From Clostridia bacterium (GTDB lineage: Bacteria > Bacillota > Clostridia > Oscillospirales > CAG-272), in the NCBI GenBank assembly GCA_017502975.1, contig JAFVTV010000037.1, forward strand, positions 29,289 through 93,288: a stretch of DNA of 64,000 bases, given 5' to 3'. Positions 1 through 8,320 of the stretch are shown here, in pieces. The notes under the pieces were generated by a model that searched no databases, was not told the origin of the DNA, and saw nothing but the letters and a program-made list of their open reading frames with translations. The stretch's first letter is position 1. Each line of letters begins with the position of its first letter. A program made the translations under genes and the position numbers.

Positions 1-7
1 TGTGTTT

Positions 8-2284
8 TTATTTCTTGTTCTTGGGCTTCTTGATCTTATTGAGCTTACGGTTCATCTTGAGCAGCTCCTCTTTGGTAAAGGAGATGTTTGCCATTGCCAC
101 CATAGTAGTCAAGCGCAGCACGGTGAAGCCGCCCATCATTTCCATGATACCACCCGACTTAAAGTCGATGTCAAAGCCACCCGACTTTTTGCCGTCCTTT
201 TCATCCTTCTTGCTTTGGTTCATCTTCTTATAAAGCTTAAGCCCAAGACCGTAGAACCAAAGCTTACCGCGCTTCGATTTCATGATGTCAGCAAGCTTGT
301 CGTTAAGAGAAAAGCGGCCCTCGGGCGCCTCCACGTCAAACCAGTTGAGCACGGCGCCCTTTTCAACAAGAACGTAATCCATGTTCATCTCGTCAACCTT
401 GCGGATCACACCCTCGTCGGTGTATTCCCCTGCTTTAGCCACGATCTTGGTTTCGCCCTCGTTTTTAACGTCAAAATAGAAGAAGTGATCGGGTGCTTCC
501 TTCACGCCAATGCTCTCGCCGTTAACAAAAAGTTCAACGGCAGGCAGATTGGAGTAAACGGTAACCTTAGTGACATCCTCAACGCGGTCAATATATCTCT
601 TGCCGCAAAGGTGTACGAAGGGCGCCTCCTCGGGAGAACGAAGCCATGCCTTGTAAGCATAGAAGGAATCCTTCTTATACTTACGATCCATTGTGATAAG
701 ACCCTTGTGGTTCTGACCGTTCTCACCGCCCTCGGCTCTTGCGTCTGCACCGAAGTCAAACATATTCCATACATGGGTTGCCCACATGTATTTTCTTGTA
801 AAGAGCTGCTTAATGAGCTCCTCATGGTAGTAGGCCTGATATTCCTCGGTATAGTCACCCTGACGGGGATCGGAGGTGTGCCAATTCAGTGCCTCACAGC
901 CATACTCCGAGCAACCGATCGGAATGGTGGGGTGCATTGCGTGGAACTTATCAAACCAAGGGCCATTCATCGTCGTGTCGCCACCGTACCAACCGAAATA
1001 GTGATTGTAGGATACAACGTCAGGGATCTGAAGATACGGGTCGTCCATCTTACACATGGAAACTGCCGCGATGGTAGTCTTACGTGTCTTGTCCATCTCG
1101 TGAACAAGGTCGTTAAGAATACGGTGATTTTCAAGGAGATCCTCATCAGAGCCCGCAATCGAGATCTCGTTAGAAAGACCCCAAACAACGATCGAGGGAT
1201 GGTTGTAGTTCTGAACAATCAGTTCCTTCATCTGGGAGATCGTGTTCTCACGGCCGCCCGGCATATGTCTTGAAATATAAGGGATCTCAGCCCAAATGAC
1301 AAGACCTCTTTCATCACACAGATCGTAAAAATACTGATCGTGCTGGTAATGTGCCAAACGAATGGTGGTTGCACCCATCTCACAGATCAGGTCCATATCC
1401 TCCTTGTGATGCTCGGGGAGCAACGCGTTACCAATGCCAAGGCGATCCTGGTGACGGGATACACCGCGCAAGGGGTACTCCTCCCCGTTGAGGATAAAGC
1501 CATTATCGGGATCGATCTGAAAGGTGCGGCAGCCAAAGCGCGTGTAAACACTGTCAATGACAGTGTCACCCTCCTTAAGTTCTACCTCACAGCAGTAAAG
1601 ATAGGGGTCCTTGAGGCCGTGCCACAAATGAACGTCTGCAATATCAAGAGCTGTCTTGGTATCAGCGGTGGTCGCAGTGGAAACAACGTTTTCCTCTTTG
1701 TCGTAAAGCGTATAGGTAAGGGTCTGCCCTTCCTTCATATTTGTAAGGTACACCTCAACCCCAACCTTTGCGTCCTTACCTACGATCTCGGGCGTTACCT
1801 TGATGCCGGGTCCACCGTAATAGCTGAGATCAAAGTGCGATTCCGCAACGCAAATGAGGTTGACGTCACGGTAAATACCGCCGTAAAAGGTGAAATCCGC
1901 CATTTGCGGGTAAACGGTTTCGTTGGGCGCGTTATCCACGGCAATAACAAGCAGGTTCTCCTCGGTGAGCGCGTCAGTCAGATCCACGCGCCAAGTAGAA
2001 TAGCCGCCGTCATGATGTGCAAGCGCCTTGCCGTTTACATACACATCGGCAGAGGAGTTTGCGCCGCGGATCTCAAGAAAATATTTTGCCGCCGCAGGCA
2101 GGTCAGCCTTCTTCAGTGTTTTTTTGTAAAGGCAGGTGCCGCGGAAGTAGTCATTGCCACCATCCTGACCGTCAGTGGCGTTCCAGGAATGGGGGAGATT
2201 GACAGCCTCACCGCCCTGTGCCGAAATATTGCTCTCATCTTTGATAAAGAGCCAATCCTTGTTAAGATTAAGAACATTTCTCAT
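8..2284 (-). CDS. GH2 glycoside hydrolase (beta-glucuronidase or beta-galactosidase)
   Basis: This is a 758-residue cytoplasmic glycosidase with no signal peptide. The order is a GH2 sugar-binding domain (about 1-160), an Ig-like domain (about 165-255), a TIM barrel (about 260-560) and a C-terminal beta domain. The acid/base Glu374 lies in WGLSNE and the nucleophile Glu460 in CSEYG. Asn525-x-Lys527 (in NHKG) matches the N-x-K motif that binds the carboxylate in beta-glucuronidases. The WAEIP segment is also common in beta-galactosidases, so the substrate is unsettled. Its neighbours (a GPH symporter and a divergent uxuA-uxuB-eda-kdgK operon) favour glucuronides. The start follows AAAGGAG. An unusual Lys- and Gly/Met-rich tail of about 90 residues extends past the catalytic core. 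Family is certain; substrate is inferred. Confidence 0.9.
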   Translation of the reverse strand: MRNVLNLNKDWLFIKDESNISAQGGEAVNLPHSWNATDGQDGGNDYFRGTCLYKKTLKKADLPAAAKYFLEIRGANSSADVYVNGKALAHHDGGYSTWRVDLTDALTEENLLVIAVDNAPNETVYPQMADFTFYGGIYRDVNLICVAESHFDLSYYGGPGIKVTPEIVGKDAKVGVEVYLTNMKEGQTLTYTLYDKEENVVSTATTADTKTALDIADVHLWHGLKDPYLYCCEVELKEGDTVIDSVYTRFGCRTFQIDPDNGFILNGEEYPLRGVSRHQDRLGIGNALLPEHHKEDMDLICEMGATTIRLAHYQHDQYFYDLCDERGLVIWAEIPYISRHMPGGRENTISQMKELIVQNYNHPSIVVWGLSNEISIAGSDEDLLENHRILNDLVHEMDKTRKTTIAAVSMCKMDDPYLQIPDVVSYNHYFGWYGGDTTMNGPWFDKFHAMHPTIPIGCSEYGCEALNWHTSDPRQGDYTEEYQAYYHEELIKQLFTRKYMWATHVWNMFDFGADARAEGGENGQNHKGLITMDRKYKKDSFYAYKAWLRSPEEAPFVHLCGKRYIDRVEDVTKVTVYSNLPAVELFVNGESIGVKEAPDHFFYFDVKNEGETKIVAKAGEYTDEGVIRKVDEMNMDYVLVEKGAVLNWFDVEAPEGRFSLNDKLADIMKSKRGKLWFYGLGLKLYKKMNQSKKDEKDGKKSGGFDIDFKSGGIMEMMGGFTVLRLTTMVAMANISFTKEELLKMNRKLNKIKKPKNKK

Positions 2285-2316
2285 ATCGTTTCTCCTTTAT
2301 TTGGGGTAGATTTCTC

Positions 2317-2349
2317 AAAAAGACGTCTGACCTTGAAGCCAGACGTCTT
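2317..2349 (-). terminator. Rho-independent terminator between the symporter and the GH2 gene
   Basis: A perfect 9-bp stem (2321-2329 with 2340-2348) is followed on the minus strand by TTTTT. It lies in the 79-bp gap between the symporter stop and the GH2 start, so it probably lowers GH2 transcription relative to the transporter, unless GH2 has its own promoter inside the gap. Confidence 0.7.
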
Positions 2350-2363
2350 AAAGCGTCAAGGAA

Positions 2364-3935
2364 TTATTCCTCAGCGGATTTTCTTGCAGCAAGCTCCGCA
2401 TTCATTTGCGTCAGTGTCTTCTTGTCAAGATTGTAGATAACGGAAAGGCCCACAAATTGAAGCACTGCGCTAAAGAGGTAAAGACCTGCTACAAGCCAGC
2501 ACATATTGTGCGCGGTTTCGGCACTCTGGCCGATGGTGCCGAGCTTGGAAACGTAACCGAGCGCGCCCATCAAAAGCAGTACCACAGAGGGGCCGATGCC
2601 CTGCGCGAGCTTACGGAAGAAGGAGTGCAGAGAGTAAACCGTTCCCTCCTCACGCGTACCAAACTTCCATTCGTTATAGTCAATCGCATCGCCCATCATT
2701 GCCCAGGATACACAGGTGTAAACACCCATGCCAACACCGTAAACAACAAGACCGAGCAGGTAAACGACGAGTGCCAGTATTGTAGATTTAATAAGGGGGA
2801 AGATCAGCATAATGCCGCCGCCGATGAGCGACACAACAGTACCAAACACGGAAGCCTCTTTTTTACCGTATTTTTCAACGATCTTCGTGATGAAGGGCAT
2901 AAACAGGAACATCGGCAAAAATCCGATCATCTGTACAAGACCCGAAAGCGAAGCCATGTTGAAATACGTGGCGAACATAATGGTGTTCGCGGTGGTAGCG
3001 GCATTCATACCAAGGAACATACCCATAGCGGCAAGCGTTGCGCCAACGGCAGGGCGGTTTCTCATAAATTTGCCAAAGGCCGCAAACACGTTAAATTTCT
3101 CGCGCTTTTCAGTCGTCTTTACAGAGCTTTCATCCACACGAACGGTAATGTTTTTCAACATAAACATAAATGCGAGGAAGCCGAGCACACCCATAATAAG
3201 AGCTGCAAAGAACACACGCTCGCCAAGCAGGATCTCCACCTGCTTGCCTGTGGTGGGGCTGAGCACCTTATCACCAATCTGATAAGGCAGACCCGTTTCG
3301 GGGTTGGTGAGGAACTGTGCCCTATCCACGCCCTCGGGGATCTCAATGCGGTCAAGGAAGGAGGAGGTGCCATCGTAGGTCACCTTTTTCCAAATCAGCA
3401 TCGGCAGCAAAACACTGGGCAGAATGTTACCGATCATAGAGCCGATCGAGCGCCAGGTAGAGAGTTGTGCGCGCTGACCAATGTCATCGGTCACGATAGA
3501 AAGCATAGAGCCGTAGGGCACGTTTGCGATCGTATAAAAGGCATCCCAAACAATGTAGCCGATAATAAAGAGCATTGCCTTTATAATCTTGGGCGCATTC
3601 GGGAAAGGCAGGAAGACTGCCGCACCGCCGATAAGAAGCCCGCACGCACCGATAAAGATATAGGTCTTGAACTTACCGTTGCGGTAGTTTCTCTTATCGT
3701 TGTCAATCAGCGTGCCAATAAGGGGGTCGTTGATGGCGTCCCAAATCTGCACCACAAGAAGCAGTGCGGAGAGCAAGCCTGTTTCCAGCATCATGAAAAC
3801 CAGCCAGAAGGTTTGCACAGTACCCTTCAGAGAAAAGCTCATGTTACAGCCGAGGTCGCCTGCGGCATATGCTACCTTGTCCCGTATTCCAAACAAGGGC
3901 TTGCCGTTTTGATCAAGTTGTCTTTCCTTTTTCAT
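2364..3935 (-). CDS. GPH-family sugar/glycoside:cation symporter
   Basis: This 523-residue protein has about 12 hydrophobic segments and belongs to the glycoside-pentoside-hexuronide symporter family (MFS_2; relatives include MelB, UidB and XynB-type carriers). Family marks include the N-terminal pattern KVAYAAGDLGCNMSF and the DAINDPLIGTLIDN loop after TM2. The protein is longer than the usual 450-470 residues because of an insertion of about 50 residues between TM6 and TM7 (about residues 190-245), as in other Firmicutes members. The start is preceded by AGAGGAAAACGT. It is first in a minus-strand unit with the GH2 gene and is divergent from araC, so it probably imports the glycoside that GH2 hydrolyses. 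The substrate (a glucuronide?) is inferred from context. Confidence 0.88.
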   Translation of the reverse strand: MKKERQLDQNGKPLFGIRDKVAYAAGDLGCNMSFSLKGTVQTFWLVFMMLETGLLSALLLVVQIWDAINDPLIGTLIDNDKRNYRNGKFKTYIFIGACGLLIGGAAVFLPFPNAPKIIKAMLFIIGYIVWDAFYTIANVPYGSMLSIVTDDIGQRAQLSTWRSIGSMIGNILPSVLLPMLIWKKVTYDGTSSFLDRIEIPEGVDRAQFLTNPETGLPYQIGDKVLSPTTGKQVEILLGERVFFAALIMGVLGFLAFMFMLKNITVRVDESSVKTTEKREKFNVFAAFGKFMRNRPAVGATLAAMGMFLGMNAATTANTIMFATYFNMASLSGLVQMIGFLPMFLFMPFITKIVEKYGKKEASVFGTVVSLIGGGIMLIFPLIKSTILALVVYLLGLVVYGVGMGVYTCVSWAMMGDAIDYNEWKFGTREEGTVYSLHSFFRKLAQGIGPSVVLLLMGALGYVSKLGTIGQSAETAHNMCWLVAGLYLFSAVLQFVGLSVIYNLDKKTLTQMNAELAARKSAEE

Positions 3936-4260
3936 ACGTTTTCCTCTTTCTTTATATTTAATTTTTAAAATATTATTAAAAAATATAAAAAATATAAATT
4001 AGATATTGAAATTTTCAAAAAATGTGCTAAAATATATTAAGGCAACAAAGGAACACGGCCTCTATTTCTACTATAAAGTATTTCGCAAAACTTCGTGAGT
4101 ATTATTTTAATTTATTTTTGTATTTTTTTCATCTATTTGTACTTTTTCCTGTTGTAATTATACAAAAACTGTGTTATAGTAGTATTGGCGGTTAGGGAAA
4201 TTGCAACATTTTCCAAATTTGCTCTTCCCTGCCGAAATGTTTTTTTGATGAGGTGTGCAT
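3936..4260. promoter_or_regulatory. AT-rich divergent control region, symporter versus araC
   Basis: This 325-bp gene-free stretch separates the minus-strand symporter/GH2 unit from the plus-strand araC-uxu operon and is the natural place for AraC-type operators. The only promoter I can assign is the plus-strand one listed separately at 4152-4180. No minus-strand promoter with good spacing was recognised, and no clear operator repeat was found. Confidence 0.5.
4152..4180 (+). promoter_or_regulatory. Sigma-A-type promoter for the araC-uxu-kdg operon
   Basis: TTGTAA (4152-4157) and TATAGT (4175-4180) are separated by 17 bp, about 75 bp upstream of the araC start. The boxes each have one or two departures from consensus, which suits an activator-dependent promoter. 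Confidence 0.55.
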
Positions 4261-5493
4261 ATGTTTTATGAAAACGAACTGCAATTCCTTTGCGACACCT
4301 TTCAGAAGTGCCACGTAAAAACAGCGATTTTACCCTCTGAGGAATTGCGGAGTTCGCTCACGCACACCGACCTTGGCACGCTTTTTGGCAAGGCTACGCC
4401 CGATCGCGTCTTTATATCGAGCGCCGTCGAAAACATTTCCCCCCGCACGATGTATAAGTTAACCGATTACTTTCAACTTTGCTATATTTATTTTCTGTTG
4501 CCCGATTTTCCAAGATCGACCGTTTTGCTGATCGGCCCTTATCTCCCGTCAACCCCCTCTCCCGGTGCGGTGCTTGAGATCGGAGAGCAAAACGGTGTAT
4601 CCCCGAAAAGTCAACGCTATCTTGATGAGTATTTTGCAGGATTGCCCATTCTTAAGCAAAACAGTCACCTGTTTCTTATGCTAAACACTTTTTGCGAGCG
4701 GATATGGAAGAATCCTTCCTTTTCTATAGTAGACGTAAACAACGAGCATCAATCGCCTGCCTCACCCATAAGCGAATCTTCCCACAGCGATAATTTTGAT
4801 GATGTTTTGGTAAGCATGAAGGCTATGGAAAACCGTTACAGCTTTGAAAACGAGTTGATGCGAGCAGTCACCCTCGGGCAAATCCACAAGGAGAGCATGC
4901 TACAGGCCACCTTTTCCGATCATTTTTTTGAAAAGCGCACACCCGACCCGTTGCGCAATGCAAAAAATTACAGCATTATTATGAACACGCTGCTGCGCAA
5001 GGCGGCAGAAGCCGGGGGCGTGCACCCCATGTATCTGAACAATGTTTCCTCAGATTTTGCGTTAAGGATCGAGCAGCTTTATTCTCAATCGCAAACTGCG
5101 GGGCTGATGCGGGAAATGTTTCGCTCCTATTGCAGATTGGTGCGCAAGCATTCGACCAACAAATATTCCCGTGTGGTACAAAAAACCATTTTACTTGTTG
5201 ATTCCGATCTTTCAGCCAATCTCTCGCTTGCATCCCTTGCGGCCGTTCAGAGCATCAGCCCCGGATACCTTTCTACCGTTTTTAAAAAAGAAACCGGCAA
5301 AACCGTTTCTCAATATATTCGCGAAAAGCGCATCAACCACGCAGCACACCTGCTTAGCACCACACACCTGCAAATACAAACGGTTGCGCTTCATTGCGGC
5401 ATTATGGACGTGCAGTATTTCTCAAAGATTTTCAAAATGCAAACAGGAAAAACACCAAAGGAATACCGCGAAGCCATAAAGCACACACAATAA
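4261..5493 (+). CDS. AraC-family transcriptional regulator of the uronate operon
   Basis: This is a 410-residue regulator. The C-terminal ~100 residues form the double helix-turn-helix of the AraC/XylS family (SLASLAAVQSISPGYLSTVF and later FSKIFKMQTGKTPKEYRE). The long N-terminal part (about 1-290) shows no domain I can name and presumably senses a ligand. The start is set at ATG 4261 because GATGAGG (4247-4253) lies 7 nt upstream; an in-frame GTG at 4255 is too close to that site. It is the first gene of an operon with uxuA 35 nt downstream and is divergent from the symporter/GH2 genes, so it likely controls both. Ligand unknown; a uronate or aldonate intermediate is a guess. Confidence 0.88.
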   Translation: MFYENELQFLCDTFQKCHVKTAILPSEELRSSLTHTDLGTLFGKATPDRVFISSAVENISPRTMYKLTDYFQLCYIYFLLPDFPRSTVLLIGPYLPSTPSPGAVLEIGEQNGVSPKSQRYLDEYFAGLPILKQNSHLFLMLNTFCERIWKNPSFSIVDVNNEHQSPASPISESSHSDNFDDVLVSMKAMENRYSFENELMRAVTLGQIHKESMLQATFSDHFFEKRTPDPLRNAKNYSIIMNTLLRKAAEAGGVHPMYLNNVSSDFALRIEQLYSQSQTAGLMREMFRSYCRLVRKHSTNKYSRVVQKTILLVDSDLSANLSLASLAAVQSISPGYLSTVFKKETGKTVSQYIREKRINHAAHLLSTTHLQIQTVALHCGIMDVQYFSKIFKMQTGKTPKEYREAIKHTQ

Positions 5494-5528
5494 TAATGTA
5501 AAATCAAAATCCCGGAGGATAATAACAT

Positions 5529-6581
5529 ATGAACATGAAGCTTTCTTTCCGCTGGTACGGCAAGGATGACCCGATCTCCCTGCAGTACATTTCTCAGATT
5601 CCCGGCATGCGCTCGATCGTATCCGCGGTTTACGACGTAAAGCCCGGCGAGGTTTGGCCTGAGGAGAGCCTGCAGAAAATGAAAGAGGAATGTGAGGCAA
5701 ACGGTCTTGTATTTGACGTTGTCGAGTCCATTCCCGTACATGAGGACATCAAGCTTGGCCGCGGTGACGTGGATCACCTGCTTGACGTGTACTGCGAAAA
5801 CGTACGCAGATGCGCCAAATACGGTGTAAAGTGTGTAACCTACAACTTTATGCCCGTGTTTGACTGGACGCGTACACAGCTTGACAAGCCTGCCGCTGAC
5901 GGCTCTACCAGCCTTGTTATGTACTGGGATCAGATGCGCGGCCTTGACCCCTTGAAGGATGACATTCACCTGCCCGGCTGGGATGCAAGCTACACCCAAG
6001 ACGAGGTACGCGAGCTGATCACCGCCTATGGCGAGCTTGGCGAAGAGGGCCTTTGGAAGAACATTGAGAAATTCCTCAAAAAGGTCATTCCCGTTGCCGA
6101 GGAGTGCGGCGTGAAAATGGCGATTCACCCCGATGACCCGCCATACCCGATCTTTGGTCTTCCCCGCATTATCACAAATGAAGAAAATCTTGACCGCTTC
6201 CTTTCCCTTGTGGACAGCCCCTCGAACTGCCTGTGCCTGTGCACCGGTAGCCTTGGTTGTGCCGCAAGCAACGATATCCCCGCTATGGTCGAGAAATATG
6301 TCAAGATGGACCGCATCGCCTTTATGCACATCCGTAACGTAAAGATCATGGATGACGGCTCGTTTGAGGAAAGAGCGCACCTGTCTTCCTGCGGATCGCT
6401 TGACGTTTACGACATTGTAAAGAAGCTTGCTGAGAACGGCTTTGACGGCTATGTTCGTCCCGACCACGGCAGAATGATCTGGGGCGAAACGGGTAAGCCC
6501 GGCTACGGCTTGTTTGACAGAGCTCTTGGTGCTACCTACATCAACGGCTTGTTTGAAGCTTGCGAAAAATCGCTGAAATAA
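5529..6581 (+). CDS. uxuA: Mannonate dehydratase
   Basis: This 350-residue enzyme dehydrates D-mannonate to 2-keto-3-deoxy-D-gluconate (EC 4.2.1.8) in hexuronate catabolism. The family's metal-site residues are in place: His200 in AIHPDD, Cys238 in CLCTG, His267 in FMHIRN and Asp312 in RPDHG. Length and the N-terminal LSFRWYGKDDPI segment match bacterial UxuA along its full length. GGAGG (5514-5518) precedes ATG 5529; a second in-frame ATG two codons later is possible. It follows the AraC gene and precedes the UxuB-like reductase by 28 nt in the same operon, giving consecutive pathway steps. Confidence 0.96.
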   Translation: MNMKLSFRWYGKDDPISLQYISQIPGMRSIVSAVYDVKPGEVWPEESLQKMKEECEANGLVFDVVESIPVHEDIKLGRGDVDHLLDVYCENVRRCAKYGVKCVTYNFMPVFDWTRTQLDKPAADGSTSLVMYWDQMRGLDPLKDDIHLPGWDASYTQDEVRELITAYGELGEEGLWKNIEKFLKKVIPVAEECGVKMAIHPDDPPYPIFGLPRIITNEENLDRFLSLVDSPSNCLCLCTGSLGCAASNDIPAMVEKYVKMDRIAFMHIRNVKIMDDGSFEERAHLSSCGSLDVYDIVKKLAENGFDGYVRPDHGRMIWGETGKPGYGLFDRALGATYINGLFEACEKSLK

Positions 6582-6609
6582 AATTTAATATTATATAAGG
6601 AGAACTGCA

Positions 6610-7461
6610 ATGAACAAAAATGTTTTAAGCACGGATCTTTCCGGTAAGGTAGCGGTCGTTACCGGTGCCGGCGGTGTGCTTTGCAGCAACTTTGCAAAGG
6701 TGTTGGCAAGAGCGGGCGCGCGCGTAGCGTTGCTTGATCTTAATGCGGAAGCGGCTGACGCATATGCAAAGGAGATCGTAGCTGAGGGTGGCATTGCCAA
6801 GGCTTATGCCTGCAACGTACTCAAAAAGGACGTTTGCATGGAGGTAGCTGCACAGGTTATGGCAGATCTTGGTCCCTGCGACATTCTTGTAAACGGTGCG
6901 GGCGGCAACAATCCGCGCGCTACCACCGACAAGGAGTATTTTGAGATCGGTGACATTGATGCCGACACCAAGAGCTTCTTTGATCTCGATGCTGACGGCG
7001 TTGGATTTGTGTTTAACCTCAACTTCCTCGGCACGCTCATCCCCACGCAGGCATTTGCCGCACAGATGGTTGGCAGAGAGGGCTGCTCCATTCTCAACAT
7101 TTCCTCGATGAATGCGTACACCCCCTTAACCAAGATCCCCGCATACTCGGGCGCTAAGGCTGCTATTTCCAACTTCACGCAATGGCTTGCCGTACACTTT
7201 TCAAAGGTAGGCATCCGCGTAAACGCCATTGCCCCCGGCTTCTTCTCCACGCAGCAAAACGCAAAGCTCCTCTTTAATGAGGACGGCACCCCCACAGCAC
7301 GCACAGGCAAGATCCTTGCCGCAACCCCCATGGGCCGCTTCGGTGAAACCGAGGAGCTTGAGGGCGGACTTCTCTTCCTGCTTGACAACAAGGCAGCAGG
7401 CTTTATCACGGGCGTTGTTCTGCCCGTAGACGGCGGTTTTTCCGCTTATTCAGGAGTGTAA
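6610..7461 (+). CDS. uxuB: SDR-type D-mannonate oxidoreductase (fructuronate reductase)
   Basis: This 283-residue short-chain dehydrogenase has the nucleotide-binding TGAGG motif near residue 18, the LVNGAGG motif, and the catalytic pair Tyr179-x3-Lys183 in YSGAK. It resembles the SDR-type mannonate oxidoreductase of Bacillus (YjmF/UxuB) rather than the larger MDH-type UxuB of E. coli; the insertion IGDIDADTKSFFDLD is typical of this branch. It should interconvert D-fructuronate and D-mannonate with NAD(P)H, directly before UxuA in the pathway. AAGGAGA sits 6 nt upstream of the ATG. Only 4 nt separate it from eda. Functional assignment rests on family resemblance plus operon position. Confidence 0.85.
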   Translation: MNKNVLSTDLSGKVAVVTGAGGVLCSNFAKVLARAGARVALLDLNAEAADAYAKEIVAEGGIAKAYACNVLKKDVCMEVAAQVMADLGPCDILVNGAGGNNPRATTDKEYFEIGDIDADTKSFFDLDADGVGFVFNLNFLGTLIPTQAFAAQMVGREGCSILNISSMNAYTPLTKIPAYSGAKAAISNFTQWLAVHFSKVGIRVNAIAPGFFSTQQNAKLLFNEDGTPTARTGKILAATPMGRFGETEELEGGLLFLLDNKAAGFITGVVLPVDGGFSAYSGV

Positions 7462-7465
7462 TATT

Positions 7466-8020
7466 ATGGAAAAGTTTATCCCAGTTGTAGTAATCAAAGA
7501 GATCGGTGAAACCGACAAGATCTTGAAGGCGCTCAAAAACAACGGCATCAACTGTGCCGAGATCACCTTCCGTACCGCTTGTGCGGCAGAAGCAATTGCC
7601 TATGCGGCAAAGAACTACCCCGATATGGAGATCGGTGCAGGCACCGTTATCAACGCGGCGCAGTGTGAGCAGGCACTTGCCGCAGGTGCTACCTTTATCG
7701 TATCTCCCGGTCTTTCTCCCGATGTTGCAAAAATCTGCAACGCGAGAAATATTCCCTACTACCCCGGATGCGTTACCCCCACCGAGATCATGGCAGCTCT
7801 TGAGCTTGGCATTACCACCGTTAAATTCTTCCCTGCAAACGTTTACGGCGGCCTCAAGGCTCTTAAAGCGCTCTCCGCTCCCTTCCCGCAGGTAAAGTTT
7901 ATCCCCACGGGCGGCGTTGACAGAAGTAATATTGATGAGTTCCTCGCTTTCGATAAGATCGCGGCGATCGGCGGCAGCTTCTTTGTAAAAGAGTCCCTTG
8001 ACAAAATGGAAAACGCTTAG
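7466..8020 (+). CDS. eda: KDPG aldolase
   Basis: This 184-residue class I aldolase splits 2-keto-3-deoxy-6-phosphogluconate to pyruvate and glyceraldehyde-3-phosphate (EC 4.1.2.14). The Schiff-base Lys120 lies in TTVKFFPA, and Glu32 and Arg36 of EITFRT match the general base and carboxylate-binding residues. The protein ends soon after GGSFFVKESL and is about 20-25 residues shorter than the E. coli enzyme at the C-terminus. Its TAG stop (8018-8020) is made by the border of an inserted MITE-like element; without the element the frame would read GCT TAA at the same place, so the insertion changed the stop codon but not the protein. Operon with uxuB (4 nt upstream) and kdgK downstream. Confidence 0.95.
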   Translation: MEKFIPVVVIKEIGETDKILKALKNNGINCAEITFRTACAAEAIAYAAKNYPDMEIGAGTVINAAQCEQALAAGATFIVSPGLSPDVAKICNARNIPYYPGCVTPTEIMAALELGITTVKFFPANVYGGLKALKALSAPFPQVKFIPTGGVDRSNIDEFLAFDKIAAIGGSFFVKESLDKMENA

Positions 8021-8295
8021 GCAAGAGGGAATAATCCGAACCCGCCCTAAAGCCTTTCTTTTTCGCGCTTTCGGTACTTATCACTCTTGCCAAGTTTGTA
8101 CTTGGCGCCGACCGCCAAGCACCAAAATCATCAAAAAATCAATGCTTGAGGGTCCTTTGGAGTTTTGAGAAAGCAAATATTTGTAGATGCGAGGGAAATT
8201 TTCGCGGTAATATGGGGATATTACAAGGAAATTTCCTGATGCAGATGCAGATATTTGCTTCTCAAAACCGAGTTTGGATTATTTCCTCTTGCCTA
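8018..8295. mobile_element. MITE-like palindromic element between eda and kdgK
   Basis: Imperfect terminal inverted repeats of about 25 bp (GGCAAGAGG(G/A)AATAATCC(G/A)AAC, 8020-8041 and its complement ending at 8293) are flanked by a TA at each end (8018-8019, 8294-8295). This is the pattern of a TA target duplication as made by IS630/Tc1-mariner-type transposases. Inside is a long imperfect hairpin (about 8162-8268) with apex loop GGGG at 8214-8217, and a smaller perfect hairpin at 8089-8106. There is no coding capacity. Removing the element restores a TAA stop for eda and leaves the kdgK ribosome binding site 10-15 nt downstream. The element lies inside an operon, so its hairpin may affect kdgK expression. 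Identity as a MITE is inferred; other genomic copies were not available to compare. Confidence 0.65.
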
Positions 8296-8320
8296 AAAAA
8301 TACTTAACGGAGAAAATAAC

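Noticed and set aside
2406-3968. 520-codon open frame opposite the symporter
   Set aside because: Its translation is rich in His, Asn and Arg with no hydrophobic pattern; it mirrors the real membrane protein gene.
8020-8320. Truncation of eda by the inserted element
   Set aside because: Excision in silico restores a stop codon at the same residue, so the short C-terminus predates the insertion.
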